Shown: one piece after another, positions 25,674 through 34,169 of the stretch
Layout: each line of letters opens with the position of its first letter
Position numbering within the stretch: position 1 is the stretch's first letter
Origin: Gordonia lacunae
GTDB lineage: Bacteria; Actinomycetota; Actinomycetes; Mycobacteriales; Mycobacteriaceae
Reading direction: 5' to 3'
DNA: 64,000 nt
Assembly (NCBI RefSeq): GCF_002149015.1
Contig: NZ_NGFO01000002.1
Span: 62,001 to 126,000 of the forward strand
The notes under the pieces: model-generated
Told to the model about the DNA's origin: nothing
Seen by the model: the letters and a program-made list of their open reading frames with translations, nothing else
Databases searched by the model: none
Program-made: the position numbers and the translations under genes

Positions 25674-26501
25674 TCATCCCGGCGGTGTGCTCGTGCCGAG
25701 GATCGGCCAGCAGATCTCGGTGGTGGTGAACGCGGTCGGATCGGCGAGCGATCCACCGAGGTAGTGCTCGCGGATCGGCCCCTGGCGGCTGATCAGGTGT
25801 TCGTTCGCGAAGGTGCCCAGGGCGCCGTAACTGCGGTCGATGCCGTCGTGACCGCCGGAGTGTCTGAGCACCGCGTATTCGGCCGCCGGGAAGACCTCCG
25901 CACGGACGCCGGCCGGCGGGGTGGCAGATGGCGGCGCGGGGACGAACATGGTTGCTTCACCCTGTGATTCGAGAAACAGTGCGCGATCGTAGAGCCCGCC
26001 GGGCACGACCGCCACCGGTGCGCCGGCCGCCGTAGCGACCGCGTCCCGCAGCGTGCTCAGCGTCACCGCGAACCAGTCGTCGATCTCCGAGGTCTCGATC
26101 GTGGCGCCGACGGACCACACGGCGAGCGCCGGTTCGTGGCGCACCGCGATCAACGCGGGGGTGCGCACCGGCGAGAGTAGTTCGCGCAGCGCGCCGACGC
26201 TGTCACGAGTCTGCTGTAGCTGCACCTCCATCTGCTCGAGATGGGTCGTGATGATCTCGGTGCGAGTCGCGGCATCGTCTGCGCTCAGCAGGGCCTTGAT
26301 GTCGGGGATGGACATGCCGAGAGATCGGAACCTGCGGATGATGTGCGCGTGGTCGACCTGGCCGGTGTCATAGAAGCGGTAGCCGGTGTCGGAATCGACC
26401 TCGGCCGGTTCGAGGATGCCGATGTCGTGGTAGTGCCGTAACGCCTTCCTGCTCAGGCCGGTCATCACCGCGAAGTCACCGATCGAGACCCGTGCCCCCA
26501 T
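25674..26501 (-). CDS. MerR-family regulator with GyrI-like effector domain
   Basis: A 275-aa regulator: the N-terminal MerR winged helix (VSIGDFAVMTGLSRKALRHYHDIGILEPAEVD, residues 5-36), a dimerisation coiled coil (about 80-110) and a C-terminal GyrI/BltR-like ligand pocket (about 125-270). The ATG at 26501 has GAGGAGG upstream. It is divergent from an NTF2/SDR pair. The intergenic region has two short dyads next to TTGAC elements, the usual MerR promoter arrangement, so it probably activates itself or the neighbours when it binds a lipophilic ligand. Confidence 0.9.
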   Translation of the reverse strand: MGARVSIGDFAVMTGLSRKALRHYHDIGILEPAEVDSDTGYRFYDTGQVDHAHIIRRFRSLGMSIPDIKALLSADDAATRTEIITTHLEQMEVQLQQTRDSVGALRELLSPVRTPALIAVRHEPALAVWSVGATIETSEIDDWFAVTLSTLRDAVATAAGAPVAVVPGGLYDRALFLESQGEATMFVPAPPSATPPAGVRAEVFPAAEYAVLRHSGGHDGIDRSYGALGTFANEHLISRQGPIREHYLGGSLADPTAFTTTEICWPILGTSTPPG

Positions 26502-26551
26502 TGCGTCCTCCTCGGTGATCGGCGTGCCAGGTGAGGACATCGTGCAGTCTG

Positions 26552-26616
26552 CCCCTGGGGCAAGGTCAACAGCGCGGCATGCGGGTTGACTCTCCCCTTG
26601 GGGGAAGCCCCACCGT
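26552..26616. promoter_or_regulatory. Divergent MerR-type promoter region with two dyads
   Basis: Minus-strand direction: TTGACC followed by TTGCCCCAGGGGCAG. Plus-strand direction: TTGACT (26586-26591) followed by CTCCCCTTGGGGGAAG. In each case a CCCC/GGGG dyad lies where the spacer of a MerR-regulated promoter is expected. With a 19-bp spacer the plus-strand start site would fall at about the ATG (26623), giving a leaderless mRNA. Confidence 0.55.
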
Positions 26617-26622
26617 GGGGTC

Positions 26623-26967
26623 ATGAACACAGAATGGGACGCACTCCCCGACACGATCAAGACATTCATGACCGCACTCGACGCGAGAAAGGACGATCGA
26701 GCCCTCGCCACGTTCACCGCCGATGCCGTGGTGACCGACGAGGGCCGCGACCACACGGGACGCGACGAGATCAGGGCCTGGCTGTCTGCCTCGGTCAGCG
26801 GCAGCGAGTACACCTATACGACCGAGTTCACCGGCGCGACCACGACCGCGACCGGCGTCGACGTCGGGCAGCACCTGGAGGGCGACTTCCCCGGCGGGGT
26901 CGTCGACCTGCACTACCGCTTCGTGCTGGACGGCGAGCTGATCAGCCGGCTGGTGATCGAGCCGTGA
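26623..26967 (+). CDS. SnoaL/NTF2-like polyketide-cyclase-fold protein
   Basis: A 114-aa protein of the SnoaL-like fold: IKTFMTALDARKDDRALATFTADAVVTDEGRDHTGRDEIRAWL is the typical first helix, hairpin and helix, and the C-terminal strands end in HYRFVLDGELISRLVIEP. It is too short for more than one domain. There is no clear ribosome site, so leaderless translation from the MerR-type promoter is likely. It overlaps the SDR start (GTGA). The two may act together in a detoxification or modification response. The substrate is unknown. Confidence 0.82.
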   Translation: MNTEWDALPDTIKTFMTALDARKDDRALATFTADAVVTDEGRDHTGRDEIRAWLSASVSGSEYTYTTEFTGATTTATGVDVGQHLEGDFPGGVVDLHYRFVLDGELISRLVIEP

Positions 26968-27809
26968 CACGACGATGGTTCATCACCGGGGGGACACCGG
27001 GCGGCTTCGGGGTGGCATTCGCCGAAGCGGCTCTGGAGACCGGCGACCGAGTGGTTCTCACGTCACGACGGCCGCACGAGATGGCAGCGTGGGCCGGGCG
27101 GTACGGGGACCGCGTTCTCGTGGTGGCGCTCGATGTCACCGATCCCGCGCAGGTGCTGCGCGCGGTGCGAGCAGCCGAGGAGCACTTCGGCGGAATCGAC
27201 GTACTGGTCAACAACGCCGGCCGCGGCTGGTTCGGATCGATCGAAGGAATGGACGAGTCCGCGGTGCGGGCGATGTTCGAGCTGAACTTCTTCGCGGTGC
27301 TGTCGGTGACGCGTGCGGTGCTGCCGGGGATGCGCGCCCGCGGCGACGGATGGGTCGTCAACGTGTCCTCCGTGGCCGGGCTGGTGGCGGCGCCCGGTTT
27401 CGGCTACTACAGCGCGACGAAGTTCGCCGTCGAAGCCGTCACCGAGACGCTTCGCGACGAAGTCGCCGCGCAGGGCATCTCGGTGCTGGCGGTCGAGCCG
27501 GGAGCCACGCGCACGAACGCCTACGCCGGCTTCGTCGACGAGCCGGTGTCAGAGCCGATCCCGGAGTACCACGAGATGCTCGACGAGGTTCGCACGGCGT
27601 TCGTGGACATGGACGGCGTGCAGCCCGGAGACCCGCACCGCGGTGCGCGCGCGGTGATCACGGCCATGGCCCAGGAGCCGCCGCCCCGCCGGCTGATCCT
27701 GGGCAACAGTGGTTTCGATGCCGTGAGCGATTCCCTGGAGAAGGCGTTGGCGGACATCCGATCAAACGAGGACCTCTCTCGGAGAGCGGATTTCCCTGCC
27801 GACGGTTAG
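26964..27809 (+). CDS. Short-chain dehydrogenase/reductase
   Basis: A 281-aa SDR. The nucleotide motif is TGGTPGGFG (a variant of TGxxxGxG), LDVTD and NNAGRGW follow, and YSATKF carries the catalytic Tyr and Lys. The start GTG at 26964 overlaps the SnoaL-like gene stop, so they are co-translated. The sequence is of the ~280-aa oxidoreductase group often found with NTF2-fold proteins and under MerR or TetR control. The substrate cannot be inferred. Confidence 0.9.
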   Translation: MTRRWFITGGTPGGFGVAFAEAALETGDRVVLTSRRPHEMAAWAGRYGDRVLVVALDVTDPAQVLRAVRAAEEHFGGIDVLVNNAGRGWFGSIEGMDESAVRAMFELNFFAVLSVTRAVLPGMRARGDGWVVNVSSVAGLVAAPGFGYYSATKFAVEAVTETLRDEVAAQGISVLAVEPGATRTNAYAGFVDEPVSEPIPEYHEMLDEVRTAFVDMDGVQPGDPHRGARAVITAMAQEPPPRRLILGNSGFDAVSDSLEKALADIRSNEDLSRRADFPADG

Positions 27810-27871
27810 CCGGGTGAGCATCACGGCGCCGGCGGGGGCCCGCCACCCGCGCGGGGTCCTACCATGACCAC

Positions 27872-28516
27872 ATGCTCGCAGCGCTGTTGTCCTTCGTCGT
27901 CACCGCGACGCTGATCGTGCTGCTGCCGGGCCCGGACACCCTGGTGGTCCTGCGCGCAGTGGTACGCGGTGGACGCGGCGAAGCCCTGCGGACCGCCGCC
28001 GGGATCGTGTGCGGCCTGATGGTCTGGGTCACCGCCGCCGTCCTGGGCCTGTCGGCATTGCTGCAGGCCAGCGAAACCGGTTACGAGATCCTGAAGATCG
28101 TCGGGGCCTGCTACCTCGTGTGGATGGGCATCAGCTCGGTCCGCGCGCTGTTGCGCGCCGCACCCGATCTCGCGGCATCACAAGACGCGGTCGCGCCGCC
28201 CGCGGGCCGGAAGGCGGGTCTGCTGTTCGCCGGCTTCACCGCCGGGTTGCTCACCAACATCCTCAACCCGAAGATCGGCATCCTGTTCATCAGTCTCCTG
28301 CCCGGCTTCGTGCCGGACGGGTACTCCACGGGATGGACGACCCTCGGCTTGGGGGCGATCTACATCGCGCTGACCGCGGCGTACTTCACCGTGCTGGTGG
28401 GCGCCGCCGGCCGTATCGCGGGATGGCTCCAGAGCGCACGAATCCGCCGTCGCGTCGAAGCGATCGGCGGAGTCGCGTTGATCGGGCTCGGAGTGCGTCT
28501 CGCACTCGAGGGTTGA
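27872..28516 (+). CDS. LysE/RhtB-family exporter
   Basis: A 214-aa membrane protein with six hydrophobic segments. The opening LLPGPDTLVVLRAVVRGGRGEALRTAAGI is the RhtB/LysE signature, and GLLTNILNPKIGILFISLLPGF is the second conserved segment. Such proteins export amino acids or related compounds. ATG 27872 has no strong ribosome site. It ends exactly where the convergent acyl-CoA ligase gene ends, so transcription may collide there. Confidence 0.9.
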   Translation: MLAALLSFVVTATLIVLLPGPDTLVVLRAVVRGGRGEALRTAAGIVCGLMVWVTAAVLGLSALLQASETGYEILKIVGACYLVWMGISSVRALLRAAPDLAASQDAVAPPAGRKAGLLFAGFTAGLLTNILNPKIGILFISLLPGFVPDGYSTGWTTLGLGAIYIALTAAYFTVLVGAAGRIAGWLQSARIRRRVEAIGGVALIGLGVRLALEG

Positions 28517-30151
28517 TCAGACCGGGGCGGTCTCGTGGGCCGCGGCCGCAGCCTTGGCCCACCGGTAGTCGGCCTTGCCGGCCGGGGTGCGCTTGACCTC
28601 GTCGACGAAGACGACGGTGCGCGGCACCTTGTACCGGGCGAGGCTCTCGCGGCAGTGGTCCTGGATCTCCTCGAGCGACGGCTCGTCGGCCCCGTCGGCG
28701 ACCTTGATCACCGCGGCGACGCGTTGCCCGTATTTCTCGTCGGGGACCGGGACGACCAGCGCGTCGGCGATCGCGGGATGCCCATGGAGGGTCGCCTCGA
28801 CCTCTTCGGCGTAGACCTTTTCGCCGCCGGTGTTGATGCACTGCGAACCGCGTCCGAGGAACACGATCGACCCGTCGGCCTCGACCGTGCCCATGTCCCC
28901 CAGGATCGAGATCCGGGTTCCGTCGGCCAGCGTCGGGAAGGTCTTGGCCGTCTTCTCCTCGTCCTTGTAGTAGCCGAGCGGGACGTTGCCGATCCGCGCG
29001 ATGTAGCCGACCTCCCCGGAGCCGGGTTCGATCTTGTTGTGCCGCTCGTCCACCACCATCATCCGGTCGGTCGGCGGGACCTTCAGATTCCCGTTCTCGT
29101 CCATCATGATCTCACCGTCGTTCCCGGACTCCGACGCGCCGAAGTTGTCGCGCAGCACCAGATCCGGCTTCACCGCCAGCATCCGGTCACGCACGTGCTG
29201 CGACCAGATCGCGCCCCCGGAGGTGATCGAGAACATCGACGACAGATCGACGGCGTCCTTGCGCTTCTCGAGTTCCTCGACGAGCGGCATGCCCATGGCG
29301 TCGCCGACGATCAGGACGATGTTCACCTTCTCCTTCTCGATCTCGGTGACGATTGCCTCGGGATCGAAATCCCGCTGGATGACCAGGCGTCCGCCGAGAG
29401 TGAAGAACGTGAAGAGCGAGTACGACGCCGCGCCGTGCATGAGCGGCGCCGCGAGCAGGAATGCGATGGGCGGGAAATCCTTGACCGCCGTGCCGATCTC
29501 CTCGAGATCCTGGCGGGCCTCGCCGTACGGGTTGCCACCGGACAGCGGCTTGCGGAAGAAGTCGTCGTGCTGCCACATGACACCCTTCGGGTACCCGGTG
29601 GTGCCACCGGTGTAGAGCAGGTACAGCTCCTCGCCGGTGCGCGGCTCGAAGTCCCGGCCGTCCGGTTTGGACTCCGCATCGGCGAAGGACACGATCTCGA
29701 CGACGCGACCGTCGGGCAGGCCGGCGACTGCCGCATACAGCTCCTCGGCGACGTCACCGATGACGAAGATCGTACGGACGGTGGGTGTCTCGGCGAGAAG
29801 GGCCGCCACGCTGCGCTGATGCTCGGGCAGTTCGACGATGATCGCGCGGGAGTCTGAGTTGTCGAAGATGTACTGCAGTTCGGCGTTGGTGTAGCGGTAA
29901 TTCACGTTGACCGGGACGGCGCGCACCTTGAGCAGCCCCAGCAGGCTCGTGACGTGTTCGACGCTGTTCTTCAGGAACAGCGCGACGTTGTCGAACGCGC
30001 CGATCCCCGCCCCGGCGAACAGATGTGCCACCTGGTTGGAGAGGGTGTCGAGTTCGGCGTAGCTGATCTGGCGACCCTGATAGCTGAGCGCGATCCGCTC
30101 GGGCACCGAGTCGGCCACGGTCTCGAAGACATCGGCGAGGTTGAACTTCAT
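28517..30151 (-). CDS. Steroid-type acyl-CoA ligase (FadD17/FadD19-like)
   Basis: A 544-aa adenylate-forming ligase. The P-loop YTGGTTGYPKGVMW starts at residue 180, GSQCINTGGEKVYAEEVE is the hinge region, and catalytic Lys526 is in RTPAGKADYRW. The C-terminal DEVKRTPAGKADYRWAKA is characteristic of the FadD19/FadD17 group that activates sterol side-chain acids to CoA esters. The ATG at 30151 has AAGGAG eight bases upstream. It follows ltp2 on the same strand after 160 bp that includes a repeat pair, so it may have its own promoter. Which chain length it uses is not clear. Confidence 0.88.
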   Translation of the reverse strand: MKFNLADVFETVADSVPERIALSYQGRQISYAELDTLSNQVAHLFAGAGIGAFDNVALFLKNSVEHVTSLLGLLKVRAVPVNVNYRYTNAELQYIFDNSDSRAIIVELPEHQRSVAALLAETPTVRTIFVIGDVAEELYAAVAGLPDGRVVEIVSFADAESKPDGRDFEPRTGEELYLLYTGGTTGYPKGVMWQHDDFFRKPLSGGNPYGEARQDLEEIGTAVKDFPPIAFLLAAPLMHGAASYSLFTFFTLGGRLVIQRDFDPEAIVTEIEKEKVNIVLIVGDAMGMPLVEELEKRKDAVDLSSMFSITSGGAIWSQHVRDRMLAVKPDLVLRDNFGASESGNDGEIMMDENGNLKVPPTDRMMVVDERHNKIEPGSGEVGYIARIGNVPLGYYKDEEKTAKTFPTLADGTRISILGDMGTVEADGSIVFLGRGSQCINTGGEKVYAEEVEATLHGHPAIADALVVPVPDEKYGQRVAAVIKVADGADEPSLEEIQDHCRESLARYKVPRTVVFVDEVKRTPAGKADYRWAKAAAAAHETAPV

Positions 30152-30200
30152 CGTGCGCGCTCCTTGGTCATACGGAGTGAATTGGTGGGGGTTCGGGATG

Positions 30201-30268
30201 CGCTCCCTGGGGTGCGAGGAGCGATAGCGGTCGACCATCCGCTCCCTGAGGTGCGAGGAGCGATAGCG
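30201..30268 (-). repeat. Two 29-bp intergenic repeats with inverted ends
   Basis: Copies at 30201-30229 and 30240-30268 differ by one base. Each has CGCTCC near one end and GGAGCG further in, so each can fold. They lie between ltp2 and the acyl-CoA ligase gene. They could be a weak attenuator or part of a dispersed repeat family. Confidence 0.75.
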
Positions 30269-30311
30269 ACGAGCCTCGAAGGGTCGTCTGGAATCCTCGG
30301 ATCGGCAGCTG

Positions 30312-31484
30312 TCATGCGGTCAGCACCAATCCGCTTGTGGGAACGCCGGTCCCGGCGGTCACGACGACCTTCTCGGCCGCCTCGACCTGGTTGACCGAGG
30401 TCCCGCGGATCTGCCGGACCCCTTCGGCGATCCCGTTCATGCCGTGGATGTAGGCCTCGCCCAGCTGGCCGCCGTGGGTGTTCAGCGGCAGTCGGCCGCC
30501 GACCTCGAGGGCGCCGGGTTCCCGGACGAAGTCCTTGGCCTCGCCCCGCCCGCAGAATCCGAGCTCCTCGAGCTGCAGGAGCGTGTACGGCGTGAAGTGG
30601 TCGTAGAGGATCGCCATGTCCATGTCGTCGGGGCGTAGTCCCGACTGCGACCACAGCTGGCGGCCGACGAGCCCCATCTCGGGCAGGCCGGCGAGCTCGT
30701 CCCGGTAGTAACTGGTCATGATGTACTGGTCGGCAGCACTACCGGCCGCGGCGGCTGCGATCACGGCAGGCTTGTGCGGCAGGTCTTTCGCCCGTTCCGG
30801 GGACATGATGACCAGCGCGACACCGCCGTCGGACTCCTGGCAACAGTCCAGCAGATGCAGGGGTTCGGCGATGTACCGCGAGTTCTGGTGGTCCTCGAGG
30901 GTGATCGGCTTGTCGTAGAAGAACGCGTCCGGGTTCACCGCTGCGTGCTTACGGTCGACGACCGCGACGCGTCCGAAATCCTCACTGGTCGCCCCGAAGT
31001 CGTGCATGTACCGCTGGGCGATCATCGCGACGAACGCGGCCGGGGTGGACAGACCGTGCGGGTAGGTGAAGGCGTTCTCGGTCCCCGAGGAGTTCTCCTG
31101 GTTCGCCACCGCCGAATTCACCTGTCCGAAGCGCAGACCGGATCGCTCGTTGAAGGCACGATAGGCCACCACGACGTCGGCGACGCCGGTGGCCACCGCC
31201 ATCGCGGCCTGCTGGACCGTGGCACACGCCGCGCCACCGCCGTAGTGGATCCGCGAGAAGTACGTCAGGTCTCCGATACCCACTGCTCGTGCGACGGAGA
31301 TCTCGCTGTTGGTGTCCATCGTGAAGGTGACGAGACCGTCGACGTCGGCGGGCGTCAGACCGGCGTCGGCGATCGCCGCCGACACCGCCTCCGCGGCGAG
31401 CCGCAGCTCACTGCGCCCGGAATCCTTCGAGAACTCGGTCGCGCCGATGCCGGCGATCACCGCCTGACCGGACAGTGATCCCAT
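30312..31484 (-). CDS. ltp2: Thiolase-fold lipid-transfer protein (steroid side-chain aldolase subunit)
   Basis: A 390-aa thiolase-superfamily protein (M. tuberculosis Ltp2 is 386 aa). VIAGIGATEFSKDSGRSELRLAAEA opens the fold; YGGGAACATVQQA, LLDCCQESDGGVALVI, YDHFTPYTLLQLEELGFC and NTHGGQLGEAYIHGM are the conserved blocks. In mycobacteria, Ltp2 together with the DUF35 domain of ChsH2 is a retroaldolase that removes the last three carbons of the cholesterol side chain as propionyl-CoA. The ATG at 31484 overlaps the chsH1 stop (TGATG). It is last in the fadE28-fadE29-chsH2-chsH1-ltp2 block. Confidence 0.93.
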   Translation of the reverse strand: MGSLSGQAVIAGIGATEFSKDSGRSELRLAAEAVSAAIADAGLTPADVDGLVTFTMDTNSEISVARAVGIGDLTYFSRIHYGGGAACATVQQAAMAVATGVADVVVAYRAFNERSGLRFGQVNSAVANQENSSGTENAFTYPHGLSTPAAFVAMIAQRYMHDFGATSEDFGRVAVVDRKHAAVNPDAFFYDKPITLEDHQNSRYIAEPLHLLDCCQESDGGVALVIMSPERAKDLPHKPAVIAAAAAGSAADQYIMTSYYRDELAGLPEMGLVGRQLWSQSGLRPDDMDMAILYDHFTPYTLLQLEELGFCGRGEAKDFVREPGALEVGGRLPLNTHGGQLGEAYIHGMNGIAEGVRQIRGTSVNQVEAAEKVVVTAGTGVPTSGLVLTA

Positions 31485-31957
31485 CAGAGGTCCTCCCCTC
31501 GACCGGTCGGCCCCCGGCGCTCCGGCTCCGAGCCCACAGGGGCGGGCTCGGCCGCACCGATCGTGAGCGTGACCGTCGAGATGACATGTTTGCCGAGCGA
31601 ATTCGTGCCGGTCACGGCGACCGTGATCACCCCGTCGTCGACGGCGGTGACCTCGCCGGTGAAGGTGACGGTGTCGTAGGCATACCAGGGGACACCGAGT
31701 TTGAGTGCGATCGAACCGATCCGGGCGGACGGGCCTGCCCAGTCGGTGACGAACCGTTCCACCAGCCCGGTGTCGGTGAGGATGTTGACGAAGATGTCCT
31801 TGGACCCCTTCGCCTGCGCGAGATCGCGATCGTGGTGCACGTCCTGGAAGTCGCGCGTGGCCAGCGCGGTCGCCACCACGAACGTGGGTGTCGCCTCGAT
31901 CGTCAACGGTGGCAGTGTCGTTCCGACGGCCGCGGGATAGGCGGCAACGGTCGTCAT
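31484..31957 (-). CDS. chsH1: MaoC-like hydratase subunit ChsH1
   Basis: A 157-aa single hot-dog protein. FQDVHHDRDLAQAKGSKDIFVNILTDTGL contains the hydratase Asp-x-x-His-x-Asp pattern. In M. tuberculosis ChsH1 (129 aa) pairs with the MaoC domain of ChsH2 to hydrate the 17(20)-ene of the three-carbon side-chain CoA ester. This copy has about 25 extra Pro/Glu-rich residues at the C-terminus. It overlaps chsH2 by 4 bp (ATGA) and ltp2 by 1 bp. Confidence 0.92.
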   Translation of the reverse strand: MTTVAAYPAAVGTTLPPLTIEATPTFVVATALATRDFQDVHHDRDLAQAKGSKDIFVNILTDTGLVERFVTDWAGPSARIGSIALKLGVPWYAYDTVTFTGEVTAVDDGVITVAVTGTNSLGKHVISTVTLTIGAAEPAPVGSEPERRGPTGRGEDL

Positions 31958-33009
31958 TCGGAGTCCTCTTCCGTGGTCGGTTCCCACGCGTGCAGGGTCC
32001 ACGCCGCGGTCCCGGCCGCCTCGTCGGCCGGGAAGTCCAGATAGGTTGCGCGAACGCGCATGCCGATCGACACCGCGCCCGGTTCGACGCCCCGGAGTTC
32101 GCCGAGCATGCGAACCCCCTCGTCGAGTTCGACGAGCGCGACCACGAACGGCAGCTGCCGTCCAGGGACCTTCGGCGCGCGGTGGACGACGTAGCTGTAG
32201 ACGGTGCCGGTGCCGGCCGCGACCACGTACTCCGTCGGCGGGACCGTTCCGTCGGCCGCACGCGGTTTCCAGGTGGCCGGGACCGGTGGATGGCGCAGTG
32301 CACCGTCACCGTCACGTTGGATTCGCAGCTGGTGCGCGGCCACCCCCTCCCAGAAGAAGGCGGTGTCCCGGGACGCGCTGGGCTTGAGCAGCCGCGCCGG
32401 GTCCAGATCGGCGGGCACGTCGGACGGTGCCTGCTCCGCTCCTGGATTCCGGGCTGCCGGACGGAATTTGAGGATCCGGAACCGCATCTCGGCGACGACC
32501 TCGCGCGTCCCGTCGTCCCCGCCGACCGACCAGACGTTCCTGGTCGTGAAGAACCACCCCTCGCCCAGGGCGGTGTTCTTCGGTCCCACCACCTCCACGA
32601 GCTCGGCCGACAACGCGACCTCCTCACCCGGGCGGGTGTAGCGGTGGTAGACGGTGTCGCAGTTGGTCGCCACCACCGAGGTGAAGCCGGCCTCGTCGAA
32701 GAGTTCGCTCGCGCGGCCCAACGGATCATCCGCCGTCCGCACGCCGTGGAGGCCGCGCATCGTCCACACCTGTGCCATCGCGGGCGGCGCGACGATGCCG
32801 GGATGTCCGGCGTCCCGGGCGGCGCCGGCGTCGGTGTAGACGGGGTTCGTGTCCCCCATCGCCTCGACCCAGTTGTTGATCATGGGCTGGTTGATCGGGT
32901 CCCGACCGGCGACCGGCGCGCTCGGACCGGCGTCGATGATCTCCTGCGCGGCGGCTCGGATCGCCTCGTCGCCGACGACGCCGTCGCGGGTGACTTGGGG
33001 CGCGCTCAT
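31954..33009 (-). CDS. chsH2: MaoC-DUF35 fusion hydratase/aldolase subunit ChsH2
   Basis: A 351-aa two-domain protein. The N-terminal MaoC half (about 1-190) has DPINQPMINNWVEAMGDTNPVYTD and the HPGIVAPPAMAQVW segment. The C-terminal DUF35 (OB-fold) half (about 205-340) has HQLRIQRDGDG, TGTVYSYVVHRAP and GMRVRATY. M. tuberculosis ChsH2 (311 aa) has the same order: the first half hydrates with ChsH1, the second half forms the retroaldolase with Ltp2. ATG 33009 overlaps the fadE29 stop. DUF35 proteins often bind zinc through four Cys; those Cys are not present here. Confidence 0.93.
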   Translation of the reverse strand: MSAPQVTRDGVVGDEAIRAAAQEIIDAGPSAPVAGRDPINQPMINNWVEAMGDTNPVYTDAGAARDAGHPGIVAPPAMAQVWTMRGLHGVRTADDPLGRASELFDEAGFTSVVATNCDTVYHRYTRPGEEVALSAELVEVVGPKNTALGEGWFFTTRNVWSVGGDDGTREVVAEMRFRILKFRPAARNPGAEQAPSDVPADLDPARLLKPSASRDTAFFWEGVAAHQLRIQRDGDGALRHPPVPATWKPRAADGTVPPTEYVVAAGTGTVYSYVVHRAPKVPGRQLPFVVALVELDEGVRMLGELRGVEPGAVSIGMRVRATYLDFPADEAAGTAAWTLHAWEPTTEEDSE

Positions 33010-34169
33010 CGCTTGGCTCGCGGTAGACCGAGACCGGCGGTCGCGATCATGTCGCGCATGACCTCGTTGACCCCACCACCGAAGGTGATGACCACGTGGC
33101 GCTTCTGCTGGACGTCGAGCCAGTTCACCAGCGCCGCGGTCTCGGGATCGGTGAAATCGCCGTAGCGTCCGACGATCTCGTCGACCATCCGGCAGACGGT
33201 CTGGATGCGTTCGGTCGAGAACACCTTGGTGGCCGCCGCGTCGGCCATCGAGATGGCCTCTCCCGTCGCGGCCACCTGCCAGTTGAGCAACTCGTTGATG
33301 CGGCCGTACGCGTCGATCGTGGCGAGCGCGCGGCGGACGTCCGGATGCTTCGCGATGACGGTCCCATCGGGACCGGGCCGCTGCGCCCAGGCGCGCACCC
33401 GCGCCGCGAGTCCGTCGATCCGGCCGGCCGGGCCCAGCATGACGCGTTCGTGATTGAGCTGGGTGGTGATCAGCTTCCAGCCGCCACCCTCCTCGCCGAC
33501 CCGCATCGACACCGGAACCCGGACATCTTGGTAGTAGGTGGCATTGACGTGGTGGGCACCGTCGGCGGTGATGATCGGCGTCCAGGTGAATCCGGGGTCG
33601 GACGTGTCGACGATGAGGATCGAGATCCCCTTGTGCTTGGGTGCATCCCGGTCGGTCCGGACGGCGAGCCAGATGTAGTCGGCGTCGTGCCCGCCCGTGG
33701 TGAAGATCTTCTGCCCGTTGACCACGTAGTGGTCGCCGTCGCGGACCGCGGTGGTGGTCAGCGACGCCAGGTCGGTGCCGGCCTCGGGTTCGGTGTACCC
33801 GATCGCGAAGTGCACGTCACCGGCCAGGATCGCGGGCAGGAACTTCTGCTTCTGCTCGTCGGTGCCGTGCACCTGCAGCGTCGGCCCGACGGTCTGCAGC
33901 GTCACCGACGGCAGCGGGACGTCGGCGCGCACGGCCTCGTTGGTGAAGATCTGCTGTTCGATCTCACCGAAGCCCTTGCCGCCGAACTCCTTCGGCCAGC
34001 CGACGCCCAGCCAGCCGTCGTCGCCCATCCGCTTGATGACCTTGCGGTAGGTCGGTCCGTGGCGTTCGGTGAGCATCACCGCCGCCTCGTCGGGAGTGAC
34101 CAGATCGGCGAAGTACTCGCGCAGTTCCGCGCGCAGGGCGCGCTGTTCGGGGGTCAGATCAATGAACAT
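33006..34169 (-). CDS. fadE29: Steroid acyl-CoA dehydrogenase, catalytic subunit (FadE29/ChsE2)
   Basis: A 387-aa acyl-CoA dehydrogenase, exactly the length of M. tuberculosis FadE29. FAIGYTEPEAGTDLASL and FTTGGHDADYIWLAVRT are the substrate/FAD motifs. Glu241 in LNHERVMLGPAGR sits at the position I recall as the catalytic base of FadE29. FadE28-FadE29 form an alpha2-beta2 enzyme that dehydrogenates 3-oxo-4-pregnene-20-carboxyl-CoA. The ATG at 34169 has AGAGGTG upstream and overlaps the end of fadE28 by 11 bp. Confidence 0.94.
   Translation of the reverse strand: MFIDLTPEQRALRAELREYFADLVTPDEAAVMLTERHGPTYRKVIKRMGDDGWLGVGWPKEFGGKGFGEIEQQIFTNEAVRADVPLPSVTLQTVGPTLQVHGTDEQKQKFLPAILAGDVHFAIGYTEPEAGTDLASLTTTAVRDGDHYVVNGQKIFTTGGHDADYIWLAVRTDRDAPKHKGISILIVDTSDPGFTWTPIITADGAHHVNATYYQDVRVPVSMRVGEEGGGWKLITTQLNHERVMLGPAGRIDGLAARVRAWAQRPGPDGTVIAKHPDVRRALATIDAYGRINELLNWQVAATGEAISMADAAATKVFSTERIQTVCRMVDEIVGRYGDFTDPETAALVNWLDVQQKRHVVITFGGGVNEVMRDMIATAGLGLPRAKR

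Noticed and set aside
30312..32729. An apparent 805-aa fusion ending in the Ltp2 thiolase fold
   Set aside because: The first ~415 codons read as shadow of chsH2/chsH1 in another frame. An ATG at 31484 overlapping the chsH1 stop gives the expected Ltp2 length.
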